64,000 bases of DNA from Mangrovimicrobium sp033283325. Lineage in GTDB: Bacteria; Pseudomonadota; Gammaproteobacteria; Pseudomonadales; Halieaceae. The position numbers and the translations under genes were made by a program. The stretch is from contig JAWMQO010000001.1 of NCBI GenBank assembly GCA_033283325.1, positions 868,001-932,000 on the forward strand. Direction: 5' to 3'. The notes under the pieces were generated by a model, which saw nothing but the letters and a program-made list of their open reading frames with translations, did not search any database and was not told where the DNA came from. Numbering within the stretch: position 1 is the first letter of the stretch; the number at the start of each line of letters is the position of its first letter. Shown here in pieces: positions 35,251 through 43,863 of this stretch.

Positions 35251-35784
35251 TTATTCAGCCGTTTGCGATTGCTGCAAGAGCATCGCCTTCAATTCGATTC
35301 CCTGGCCCTCATAGCGCCACTGGTAGTCCTCGAACTGATCGGGCTGCAGGAAGAAAGCCGCGCGAATTTCCAGCGGCCGAGGTGGGTCGATCTGCCCTGA
35401 AGCAGCAGAAACCTCGCAGCGGTAGAGGTGAAAGCCGGTATCGAAGACTTTTAGCAATTCCTGCGGCGCAATACGCAGGCCGCTTTCCTCCCAGGTTTCC
35501 CGGTAGGCAGTGCACTGGGCCGACTCGCCGGGCTTGGCGCTGCCCCCGGGCAGGCTGATTTTACCGCTGAGGTCCTGTACCAGCAGCAGGCCTCCAGCGG
35601 AAGTGGCGAAGCAACCGGCGCTGGGCGCGCTATCGCCGCTTGCCGGGAGGGGACATTCCGTGGTGGCGGTGGAACAAGCCGCAAGCGCCACTGGGCAGGC
35701 GAGAGTAATGAGTACACGGCGCCAGGTAAAATTGGCGAAAAGCGCTAGCGAATTCAGGGAAGCTCTCCTAATCTCCTGATACAT
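35251..35784 (-). CDS. Nudix hydrolase predicted to be a lipoprotein
   Basis: A 177-residue protein with an intact Nudix box (GSAKPGESAQCTAYRETWEESGL region: G, E, R-E and E-E-x-G in register), which normally hydrolyses nucleoside diphosphate derivatives. It is preceded by RRVLITLACPVALAAC, which looks like a lipoprotein signal peptide with lipobox LAAC. A periplasmic or membrane-anchored Nudix enzyme is unusual because its common substrates are cytoplasmic. The start is uncertain: ATG 35784 lies only 21 bases from the divergent gene and lacks a clear ribosome site, while AGGAGAG inside the frame could serve a rarer start (CTG) near 35757. Confidence 0.78.
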   Translation of the reverse strand: MYQEIRRASLNSLALFANFTWRRVLITLACPVALAACSTATTECPLPASGDSAPSAGCFATSAGGLLLVQDLSGKISLPGGSAKPGESAQCTAYRETWEESGLRIAPQELLKVFDTGFHLYRCEVSAASGQIDPPRPLEIRAAFFLQPDQFEDYQWRYEGQGIELKAMLLQQSQTAE

Positions 35785-35805
35785 CACGGGTGCCGGAGCC
35801 AAGCC

Positions 35806-37668
35806 ATGCGAATTTCAGCCTGTATTTCACTGGTTTTCTGTTGCTGCCTCACGGCGCTGAACACACTGGCCAGTGACATCGCGGACGCAATCTACTCCAA
35901 AGGCACCATCATCACTATAAACGATGAGCAGCCCACGGCAGAAGCGGTGGCGGTGAAGGAAGGAAAGATTCTCGCGGTGGGCGATGCGTCAAGCGTATTC
36001 CAGCACGCGGGAGAGGGCACCAAACAAATCGATCTCGCTGGCAAGACCCTGCTGCCCGGTTTCTTCGACTCCCACGGCCACGCCTACATGATCGGCATTC
36101 AGGCAACGACTGCCAACCTCCTGCCACCGCCTGACGGTGTCGGCAAGGATATCGCCAGCCTGCAGGCTCTGCTTACAGACTGGGCGAAAGCCAACTCCGA
36201 GGCGGTTGAGAAAATTGGCTGGATCGCCGGTTTCGGCTACGACGACTCCCAACTCGCCGAGAAACGCCACCCGACCCGGGACGACCTCGACAAGGTTTCC
36301 ACAACCCGCCCGGTCATCATCATTCACCAGTCGGGCCACCTTGGCGTCGCCAACAGCAAGGCCCTGGAAATCGCCGGTGTCACCGCAGAGACTCCCGACC
36401 CGAAGGGCGGGGTGTTCCGTCGCCAGGCCGGCTCCAGGGAGCCCAACGGCGTACTGGAAGAATACGCCTTTTTCTACCTGGTCAGTAAACTGGCCGCCAA
36501 CTTTGACGATTCGGTGAACGACGTCCTGGTGGAGGAGGGCACGAAGCTGCTCGCCGCCTACGGCTACACCACCGGCCAGGAAGGCAGGGCGATGGGGCCG
36601 GCAATCGAGGCGATGAGGCGTGTAGCCGCCAACGGTAGGCTGGAGATCGATCTTGTCGCCTACCCGGATATCCTGGAAGTGGAGGATATAGAGCCCAGCC
36701 TGGAGTACAGCAATCGTTTCCGCATCGGCGGGGCCAAGCTCACCATCGACGGCTCACCCCAGGGCAAGACCGCATGGCTGACCGAGCCCTATTTTGTTCC
36801 CCCGGAAGGTCAAGCGAAAGACTACCGGGGCTACGCCGCTATCGATGAGCCGACCACATTCGCGGCGGTAGAGAAGGCTTTCTCCAATGGCTGGCAGATA
36901 CTCGTGCACAGCAATGGCGACGCCGCCAGCGACCGTTTCATCGAGGCCATTGGTCGCGCAAGGGAGAAGTACCCTGAGGTGAATAATCGTCCCGTACTGA
37001 TTCACGGGCAGGTACTGCGGGAAGACCAGGTCGAGAAACTCAGGGAACTGGACGTCTTTCCCTCACTGTTTCCGATGCACACCTTCTATTGGGGCGACTG
37101 GCACCGGGAGTCGGTGCTCGGGCCGGAGCGCGCGGAGAATATTTCCCCCACCGGCTGGGTGCTGGAGCGGGGGATGAAGTTCGCCTCCCATCACGATGCG
37201 CCGGTTGCGCTGCCGGATTCCATGCGGATTCTCTCCGCGACTGTCACTCGTAAAACACGCAGTGGTCGCGTGCTCGGAGCGGAACATCGGGTGCCAGTGG
37301 CGACCGCCCTGAAAGCGCTGACCCTATGGCCTGCCTGGCAGCACTTCGAGGAGGACAGCAAGGGCAGTATCGCGGTGGGCAAAGCCGCCGACTTCGTGAT
37401 TCTGTCGGATAATCCCCTGACAATTGACCCGGACCTGCTGGACGATCTCAAGGTCATCGAGACGATCAAGGGCGGTGAGCCGGTTTACCGGCGCCCTGCC
37501 GAATCGGCCGGATTATCCTTGCCCGCCGTCTTCGGCCTCGTATCCTCTTCACCCTTCCACCAGGAAGAGGAGCATTATGGGCATTCGCATGCCCGCGGTG
37601 ACGGCTGTTTCAATGCCGGCCTGGATGTGCTGCTGCAGGCCTATGAACGAGGGGATGTGCGATATTAG
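35806..37668 (+). CDS. Exported amidohydrolase (YtcJ/AepA-like)
   Basis: A 620-residue amidohydrolase-3 family protein with a Sec signal peptide (ACISLVFCCCLTALNTLAS). Metal-site blocks are FFDSHGHAY (HxH), the LVHSNGDAA and IHGQVL histidines, and FASHHDAPV with the Asp. The C-terminus has a His/Glu-rich stretch (PFHQEEEHYGHSHARGDG) not usual for the family, which could bind metal. The family includes enzymes acting on amides and ureas; most are uncharacterised. It is followed by a TonB-dependent receptor, which suggests uptake and processing of the same compound. Confidence 0.87.
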   Translation: MRISACISLVFCCCLTALNTLASDIADAIYSKGTIITINDEQPTAEAVAVKEGKILAVGDASSVFQHAGEGTKQIDLAGKTLLPGFFDSHGHAYMIGIQATTANLLPPPDGVGKDIASLQALLTDWAKANSEAVEKIGWIAGFGYDDSQLAEKRHPTRDDLDKVSTTRPVIIIHQSGHLGVANSKALEIAGVTAETPDPKGGVFRRQAGSREPNGVLEEYAFFYLVSKLAANFDDSVNDVLVEEGTKLLAAYGYTTGQEGRAMGPAIEAMRRVAANGRLEIDLVAYPDILEVEDIEPSLEYSNRFRIGGAKLTIDGSPQGKTAWLTEPYFVPPEGQAKDYRGYAAIDEPTTFAAVEKAFSNGWQILVHSNGDAASDRFIEAIGRAREKYPEVNNRPVLIHGQVLREDQVEKLRELDVFPSLFPMHTFYWGDWHRESVLGPERAENISPTGWVLERGMKFASHHDAPVALPDSMRILSATVTRKTRSGRVLGAEHRVPVATALKALTLWPAWQHFEEDSKGSIAVGKAADFVILSDNPLTIDPDLLDDLKVIETIKGGEPVYRRPAESAGLSLPAVFGLVSSSPFHQEEEHYGHSHARGDGCFNAGLDVLLQAYERGDVRY

Positions 37669-37808
37669 GCCCTTGGAGGACGCGATTGTGTACTCAATGC
37701 CAAAGCTTGCATTACTATCGTAGCTGCTGATCGTTGCTAGCGATCAAAAAAGCCAGTTATTCCAAGCCCCAATAAATAGGGGCCAGCAATCTTCAGGGGA
37801 TCATCGCT
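37669..37808 (+). promoter_or_regulatory. Leader of the TonB-dependent receptor
   Basis: This 140-base gap holds two small hairpins: TGATCG (37728-37733)/CGATCA (37741-37746), and GCCCC (37766-37770)/GGGGC (37779-37783). A 12-codon open frame also lies here (GTG 37688 to TAG 37723), preceded by GGAGG (37675-37679). The frame could be a leader peptide, but no conserved pattern is visible. I find no clear promoter. Confidence 0.3.
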
Positions 37809-40214
37809 ATGCAAGGCCCGTCCAAGCTGCGCCACTGTGCCACGGCTACCTTTGTTTCACTCAGCGCCACCGTGGCGGCGGTCAGCCTCGCTCAGGAAGA
37901 TCAGGGCACCGCTTCGCGCTACACCCTGCAACTCGAAGAAGTCCTCGTCACCGCGCAAAAGCGCGAGGAGGACTTCATGTCGGTGCCTGTGGCGGTAGAT
38001 GCCTTCACCGCCCAGGACATGATCAACACCGGCGCAATCAACATCCGGGATATCGACGCCTTCATGCCCGGGGTCGAGGTCAGCGCCAGCGAAAACACCT
38101 CGACGCAGGTCGATATCGAGATACGCGGTGTCAGCGGGATCAATATCAGTTCCGGCCAGGATCCCTCGGTGGCCACCTTCTATGACGGCGCCTACATGCC
38201 CCGCGCCGTGACGTCCATTCCCTTTACCGATATCCAGCGGGTCGAAGTGCTCAAGGGTCCCCAGGGCACCCTGTTTGGCCGCAATGCGACTGCGGGCGTC
38301 GTCAATATCGTGCCCAACAAGCCCAGCCAGGAACTGGAAGGTTTTGTCAGTACCCGCCTGGGCAACCAGAACCTGCGGCGTTTCGAGGGTATGCTGAACG
38401 CCCCGCTCGGGGATTCGCTGGCGCTGCGCGCAAACCTGTTTTCACACAGTCGTGATGGCTTTACCGAGAGCGTCGACGGCGGCGACGACTTCCGTGACGA
38501 GGGTTTCTGGGCGGCCCGTGGCGCGCTGCTGTGGACACCGGCCGACGACACCGCCATCCAGCTGGCTGTGGACTACGAGGACCGCGACGAGATGCCGAGG
38601 CCGGCCATCGGCGTGGGCAAGTACGCCTACCGTGCGAGCACCGATCCCTTTCGCGGCAAGGACCGGCACGACGTGGTCGGCGGCGAGGAAGAGACCCGCG
38701 AGATGTACGGCGTGTCCTTGCAACTGGAGCAGGGTCTCGGCGACGCCTGGTCCCTGTTCGGCATTTTAAGCTACCGCGACTGGGAAACCACCAACCTGCA
38801 GGAGGAGGACGGTACGGCGGACCCGCGCCGCTACCTGGACACCAACAACATTGAGGACTCGGATATTTTCTACACCGAGTGGCGGATCAATTATGTCGAG
38901 GGGCCATTCAACCTCGTTGCGGGCGCCAACTACAGCAAGGAGGATGTCTACCAGCGCACCGACATCGGCCTGTTGAGCGACTCCTACATGCAGTTCGTCA
39001 GCCTGTTGTTACTGCCCGAGATCGGAATTCCTGCGGACCAGGACACCCACGCCTGGGACATCTTCGCCGATTCCGATGAATCCTTCTGGCTGGGGGCGAG
39101 CGAGTTGGCGGGCCTGGCGGTCCTGCCCCCGGCCTTCGCCGGCCAGTACATGACAGAAACCATGGATAACACCGGAGATTTTCTTAACTGGGGCGTGTTT
39201 GCCGATCTCAGCTACCAGCTGAGCGACAGCCTGCGGCTTATCGGCGGCCTGCGCTACAGTTACGACGAGAAGGACTACTCGTGGCAGACTTTCGCCAGTG
39301 ATCTCGACTGGCCTTTGCAACCCGCCCGGGTCCAGTACGACCCCGCGCTGCTCTCCGTCGACACTGCTGCCTACTACGACAAATACACCGCCTCCGACGA
39401 CTGGAGCAAGCTCACCGGGCGCCTGGTGCTGGACTGGGAGTTCAGCGATACGGCCATGACCTATCTCTCCTACGCCACCGGCTACAAGTCAGGGGGCTTT
39501 GACGGCCAGAGTTTCTCGGCGGTGCTTTCCGGCTCCTTCGACCCGGAGGAGATGACCAGTCTCGAGTGGGGCCTGAAGGGCGATTTCTTCGACACCCGAC
39601 TGCGGGCCGAGCTGGCGCTTTTCCACCAGGAGCTGGACAACCGCCAGCAGCAGGCCTCGATCAAGGAGTCGCCGGATGACCCGGTGGCCGCTCCCGGCGT
39701 CATCAGCAGCGATGACACGACTGATGGCGTGGAAATCACCCTGACCTGGAAAGTACTGGAAACCCTGCGCCTCGCCGCCCTCACCACGTACAGGGAGAGC
39801 GAGAGCAGGCAGGAAGCCTACTTCAACTCTGCCGGGGAACCCGCCGGTGGTAGCAAGGAGCGTGAGGATAGCGATACCGACTACACGCTGGTTATGGACT
39901 GGACGCCGCAGATTCCCGTGGGCTACCTGCTAGTGCACATCAATTACCAGTTCGACGAGGAGCCGGGCCCTGATCGGGATACGGTGATCTACCAGAGCGG
40001 GCCCTGGTACTTCGATGACCGCAAGCTGTTGAATGCCCGTATCGCCTGGTCCAACGAGGCGGACAATATCGAGATCGCACTGTGGGCCGATAACCTGCTG
40101 GACGAGGAATACGCGGGCAATCCGGAGGGCCTGGCCGCCGATACACTGGGGCCCGCCCACACCACGCCGTTTGATACTCGGACCTATGGGGTCGACCTGC
40201 GCTACACCTTCTAG
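37809..40214 (+). CDS. TonB-dependent outer-membrane receptor
   Basis: An 801-residue energised uptake channel. It has a signal peptide (FVSLSATVAAVSLAQ), a TonB-box/plug start LEEVLVTAQKREEDFMSVPV, a plug domain with RVEVLKGPQGTLFGRNATAG, then the 22-strand barrel ending YGVDLRYTF, with C-terminal Phe. The VLVTAQKREE start is common to receptors of marine gammaproteobacteria and sphingomonads that import large hydrophobic or polymeric compounds. It is preceded by AGGGGATC. Ligand unknown; the exported amidohydrolase upstream may share it. Confidence 0.95.
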   Translation: MQGPSKLRHCATATFVSLSATVAAVSLAQEDQGTASRYTLQLEEVLVTAQKREEDFMSVPVAVDAFTAQDMINTGAINIRDIDAFMPGVEVSASENTSTQVDIEIRGVSGINISSGQDPSVATFYDGAYMPRAVTSIPFTDIQRVEVLKGPQGTLFGRNATAGVVNIVPNKPSQELEGFVSTRLGNQNLRRFEGMLNAPLGDSLALRANLFSHSRDGFTESVDGGDDFRDEGFWAARGALLWTPADDTAIQLAVDYEDRDEMPRPAIGVGKYAYRASTDPFRGKDRHDVVGGEEETREMYGVSLQLEQGLGDAWSLFGILSYRDWETTNLQEEDGTADPRRYLDTNNIEDSDIFYTEWRINYVEGPFNLVAGANYSKEDVYQRTDIGLLSDSYMQFVSLLLLPEIGIPADQDTHAWDIFADSDESFWLGASELAGLAVLPPAFAGQYMTETMDNTGDFLNWGVFADLSYQLSDSLRLIGGLRYSYDEKDYSWQTFASDLDWPLQPARVQYDPALLSVDTAAYYDKYTASDDWSKLTGRLVLDWEFSDTAMTYLSYATGYKSGGFDGQSFSAVLSGSFDPEEMTSLEWGLKGDFFDTRLRAELALFHQELDNRQQQASIKESPDDPVAAPGVISSDDTTDGVEITLTWKVLETLRLAALTTYRESESRQEAYFNSAGEPAGGSKEREDSDTDYTLVMDWTPQIPVGYLLVHINYQFDEEPGPDRDTVIYQSGPWYFDDRKLLNARIAWSNEADNIEIALWADNLLDEEYAGNPEGLAADTLGPAHTTPFDTRTYGVDLRYTF

Positions 40215-40343
40215 GCGGCAATCCGGGTGACGCCGGGAAAGTGTACATAATCCGGGCGGCCGGGCTGGCCCGGGTCTACAATGCAGGTTCCGGCCAGTAA
40301 ATGGCCGCCGAGATCGAATTTGCCAGGGACAGGAGACACACCA

Positions 40344-41189
40344 ATGAGGAACAAATTCGCTGCCGCGGCACTATCAACTGTTGCAAGCCTCAGCACCAAT
40401 CACGCGCTCTCACAGGAAGCTGAAACGCTTGTTTACGTGGCAGTGGAACCCTGCAGGATTCTCGACACCCGCAAATCGCCAGCCGGCCCCATCGATGCCG
40501 ACAATCACCGCAATTTCCTGGTGGCAGGAACCGCGGTTGATCTTGCTGCACAGGGTGGGGAAGTGGATTGCCTGAATCCCAAGGGCGAGATCGCGCCGCA
40601 TGCGATATCCGCCTACATCATTGCCGCCCACGGTGGCGCCACCACCAGCGGTGGCGTACTTACTGCCTATCCCTCGGACCAGCCACCACCGCCGATGGGC
40701 GCCGGCTCCACGGTCAACTTCGACCAGAGCCAGATCATCGGCAATACCACCAATGCCACGCTCTGCGTCGACAGTTGTCCGGCGGATGGCGAGCTGGCGA
40801 TTCTCTCGCGCAATACCGACCAGCATGTGGTGGTCGACGTGCAGGGCTATTACTACCCAGCGAGCACCCTGGAATCCTGTGCGACGGAGGATCTCGCGGG
40901 CGACTGGCAGACCTTTATCGCCGAGGAATCACTGGGCTGGTACACCTGTGCAGTTGAACTGGATGAGACTGGAGCAGTCGACAACGGCTCATGTGCGGGC
41001 GACGGCGGGGCAATTGTCACCAGTGGCGACTTCCTGATCGATGGGGCCTGTAACGTCTTCGCGCAGTTTTTTATCGACGCCATCCTGCACGAAGTGCAAG
41101 TGGCGAGAATGTCGTCTGATCACAATACGATCATGGGCGTCGTGACGGTCGAGGGCACCTCGACGACCTTCAGCGCGATGCGTTACTGA
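40344..41189 (+). CDS. Secreted protein with PCRILDTR-type domain
   Basis: A 281-residue secreted protein. The signal peptide is MRNKFAAAALSTVASLS..ALSQ. Residues about 25-170 match a domain I know from secreted actinobacterial and myxobacterial proteins (pattern PCRxxDTR ... NFxVAG ... VxVVDVxGYxxP): here EPCRILDTRKSPAG, NFLVAGTAVDL and HVVVDVQGYYYP. The C-terminal 110 residues (CATEDLAGDWQTF to TFSAMRY) resemble a small lipocalin-like or beta-sandwich domain with several cysteines. No catalytic site seen. AGGAG precedes the ATG. Its function is unknown; adhesion or a matrix role is a guess. Confidence 0.7.
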   Translation: MRNKFAAAALSTVASLSTNHALSQEAETLVYVAVEPCRILDTRKSPAGPIDADNHRNFLVAGTAVDLAAQGGEVDCLNPKGEIAPHAISAYIIAAHGGATTSGGVLTAYPSDQPPPPMGAGSTVNFDQSQIIGNTTNATLCVDSCPADGELAILSRNTDQHVVVDVQGYYYPASTLESCATEDLAGDWQTFIAEESLGWYTCAVELDETGAVDNGSCAGDGGAIVTSGDFLIDGACNVFAQFFIDAILHEVQVARMSSDHNTIMGVVTVEGTSTTFSAMRY

Positions 41190-41194
41190 GTGCT

Positions 41195-42166
41195 CTAGTC
41201 CAGGTAGCGTTCGCCATGAGGATTGAGCTTGCCTGAGATGGCGACGAAAGGCCGCTCCAGCGTGCGCACCCGCAAAGTAAGCGAAGCGTAGTTTCCTTTG
41301 CGGGTGCGGAGGAAACAGAGTAACTCGGCGCGGTGATTCCATTGGGGGTGGTCCGCGTCAAAGCCAAGTTCCAGCGCGTCCAGGTAGCCACCCTCCGGTG
41401 CCTGGTCGCTGAACAGGCTGTGTACGCTCTGGATACCGCCGCCCGGCGCGCGCACCTGTAACCGCCAGTCATAGCGGCCATCGTCTCCGGGCTGTCCACG
41501 CAGTAATTCGACAAGCAAATCGGCATCGTCGACATCCACCGTATAGCGCGGCCGGCGCAGCGCGATCCCGGCGACTTCGCCGGGACTGATGAGAATCGAG
41601 CCGAGGCGAACCAGTTCCGTACCCGCAGCTTCGGGTTTCCTGTCGAGTCGAAAAATGGCGGGGGCGTCGCGCGCGGTCGGCAGTGGGTGCAGGTTGCTAT
41701 CCCGGCGCGAAGGCGAGTAGTAGAAGATACGCTGGGCGCGTTTATCGTCCACATCCCAGTACTCCTCGTTGCTCACCGAGACCACCAGCGCGGCGCCCTC
41801 GAGACCGCTGAAGTCGAACCTGCCCTCGCTGTCGGTGCGAATGTCGCCGAGAGAAGACCAGCCGAAGTAGGGTGACTGGAAGGGGTGCAGAACCCGGTCG
41901 AAAATCACCGCTTTCACCGGGTGACCCGCAATTGCTTGACCGAGTTCGTCCAGTACCAGTCCGTGAAATTCCAGCGGGGTCGCGATTTCCGCTCTCACTT
42001 CCTGTTCGATTTCCCCCCGGTTTATGCCGCCGAAATCCGGTTCCCAGCCGCGCGCCTGCAGCGAGGCGATGTCGAAGAGACTGTAGGTGTCCCTTGGCGT
42101 GGTGATACAGCCACCCAGCGTGAGCACTGACACCAGGCAGATAACCAGTTGCTGCTTGCGTCGCAT
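41195..42166 (-). CDS. Lipoprotein with carboxypeptidase-regulatory-like domain
   Basis: A 323-residue predicted lipoprotein (VICLVSVLTLGGCITTP, lipobox LGGC). The middle contains a CarboxypepD-regulatory/Ig-like stretch (LVLDELGQAIAGHPVKAVIF ... IRTDSEGRFDFSGLEGAALVVSV). I do not recognise the C-terminal half. The ATG at 42166 overlaps the stop codon of the upstream alpha/beta-hydrolase (TGATG), which supports this start and translational coupling. It is the third gene of the deacetylase/hydrolase/lipoprotein operon. Confidence 0.75.
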   Translation of the reverse strand: MRRKQQLVICLVSVLTLGGCITTPRDTYSLFDIASLQARGWEPDFGGINRGEIEQEVRAEIATPLEFHGLVLDELGQAIAGHPVKAVIFDRVLHPFQSPYFGWSSLGDIRTDSEGRFDFSGLEGAALVVSVSNEEYWDVDDKRAQRIFYYSPSRRDSNLHPLPTARDAPAIFRLDRKPEAAGTELVRLGSILISPGEVAGIALRRPRYTVDVDDADLLVELLRGQPGDDGRYDWRLQVRAPGGGIQSVHSLFSDQAPEGGYLDALELGFDADHPQWNHRAELLCFLRTRKGNYASLTLRVRTLERPFVAISGKLNPHGERYLD

Positions 42167-43863
42167 CACTGCTCCGAGCCGGACTGCCCGGCGTCGTTGT
42201 AGGGAATGTTGAACACGTCGAGAATGAGGTTGGAGTAGGGCAGCACTTTCTGCGGATTCCAGCGCCACATGGCGACGTGGTCCGCCTGGAACTCGAAGGG
42301 CGGTTGGTGCAGGTTGTAGGCGGCTTCCACCACGCCGCCGACGCGTCCCTCGCCTCCCAGTGCCTGGCTGCGTGCGGGAACTGCGATGGCCATCGCTTCA
42401 TGCTGGTCGTCCACCGGCCGTGACTGAATCCACCAGCGCCTGAGTTCGTAGGGTTTTCCGGAGCTGTTATTCGGTACGTAGGCATAGCGCCGGTCAAAGC
42501 CGGTGAGCGGCTTGGCGATCTTCTGCGCGGCATTCCAGCCGAGCCAGGTCACATCGGCGGGATTGTAGGCCGAGTAGATCGGTGTGCGGGTCTCGCTGAT
42601 GTAGCCGGCGTGGCCCATCGAGTTTGCATCGCGGGGCATGTCGAGATCCTTCAGCTCTGGAATAATCAGGGATTCGTTGCTGTCAAAGCTCTCCGCGGGT
42701 ACCGCTGAAACCTGGAACAGTGCTTCCTCGACATCCAGGCCGAGCTTGATCGCCTCCATCAATAGCACGCCGCCGAGGCTATGGGTGGTGATGTGAATAC
42801 GCTTGTCGGCCGGCAAGGTCTCGACGAAGTCGAGGAGGGCTGGCGCGCTCTTGTAGCCGCGGTATTCGCTGATGTACAGGCCGAACATCTGGTGCTTCTT
42901 CACCGTCGGCCAGCGAAAGTGGATGACGCGCCCGCGAAAGCCCTGGTGCCAGAGACGCTTCCACATGGTCTCGAAGGAGAACACCAGGGTGCGCTGGTAG
43001 TTCTCCGGATCCTGGGGAATCCAGCCGTGGACCCAGACGATGATGTCGTCGGTCTCGTACCAGGGGCGCTGGAAAGGGATACCCATGGGTTCGGGTTCGG
43101 CATGCAATTCCGGGCTGGGCGGCGTGCCGATGTAGGTCCAGGGCGGCCGCAGGTCCTCGGGCCAGCTCACGCCTACGCGATCGTAGAAGCTCTTCACCGG
43201 TCGCAATTCGATATGCAGGGGTGGGGACGTCTCCAGGGTCTGCCCGTCGCGTACCAGCGAGACATCCAGGGTGCCGCGACCTTCACTCACGCCCTCGAAC
43301 AGCAGGCAGAGCCACTGGCGCTGGCGTTCCTCTGCAGTCCACCGGCCAAGGGGCAGGGTCAGCCCCTGTGTGCCGACGACCCCCAGGGCCTGGCGGTAGG
43401 GCGCATCGATCTGGCGCTGCCCGACAGCAGTTTCCTCGAGATAGCTCCGACTGCAGCGGGGAATGCCGGAACGCCAGACCCGGATCACCGGCGCCTGCCC
43501 GCCTTCACGCCAACGCAGCTGCAGGCTCACCGTGGCGGGATCCAGCGCCGCCCAGTTCTCCTGCTCGATTACTATGCGGGTGAGGTCCTCGAGATCGCGC
43601 AGGGAGCCGGGGTGATCGTCGCTGTTGTCGGGTACATCATGGGGCCAGCTTTCATAGAGTTCGAGATCGTCCTGGTCGTCGTTCAGCCAGAAAAGGAAGG
43701 GCTGCGCCGGGGAGGTCCTGTCCGCAGGCGCGGCGTAGCCAGGAATTGCGGACGGGTAGACCAGTCCGTCTCCGTTCTGGTCTACCGCAGCGGTAAGGGC
43801 GTAGACCGTATCGCACAAGGCGCAGGCCAGGATCGCAGGGAACAGCCTGCGGAGCAGAGACAT
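42166..43863 (-). CDS. Exported alpha/beta-hydrolase-fold protein
   Basis: A 565-residue protein with a signal peptide (LFPAILACALCDTVYA). The first 260 residues form a beta-rich unknown domain that begins with a DQNGDGLV segment. The C-terminal half holds an alpha/beta-hydrolase core (IIVWVHGW oxyanion strand; nucleophile elbow THSLGG; later His in FQADHVAMW is a candidate catalytic residue). It is probably a periplasmic esterase or lipase-like enzyme. Its ATG overlaps the stop of the upstream deacetylase gene (TGATG), and its stop overlaps the next gene's ATG in the same way. Confidence 0.75.
   Translation of the reverse strand: MSLLRRLFPAILACALCDTVYALTAAVDQNGDGLVYPSAIPGYAAPADRTSPAQPFLFWLNDDQDDLELYESWPHDVPDNSDDHPGSLRDLEDLTRIVIEQENWAALDPATVSLQLRWREGGQAPVIRVWRSGIPRCSRSYLEETAVGQRQIDAPYRQALGVVGTQGLTLPLGRWTAEERQRQWLCLLFEGVSEGRGTLDVSLVRDGQTLETSPPLHIELRPVKSFYDRVGVSWPEDLRPPWTYIGTPPSPELHAEPEPMGIPFQRPWYETDDIIVWVHGWIPQDPENYQRTLVFSFETMWKRLWHQGFRGRVIHFRWPTVKKHQMFGLYISEYRGYKSAPALLDFVETLPADKRIHITTHSLGGVLLMEAIKLGLDVEEALFQVSAVPAESFDSNESLIIPELKDLDMPRDANSMGHAGYISETRTPIYSAYNPADVTWLGWNAAQKIAKPLTGFDRRYAYVPNNSSGKPYELRRWWIQSRPVDDQHEAMAIAVPARSQALGGEGRVGGVVEAAYNLHQPPFEFQADHVAMWRWNPQKVLPYSNLILDVFNIPYNDAGQSGSEQ

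Noticed and set aside
40259..40274. Terminator after the TonB-dependent receptor
   Set aside because: The GC-rich dyad has too short a loop and no T-run.
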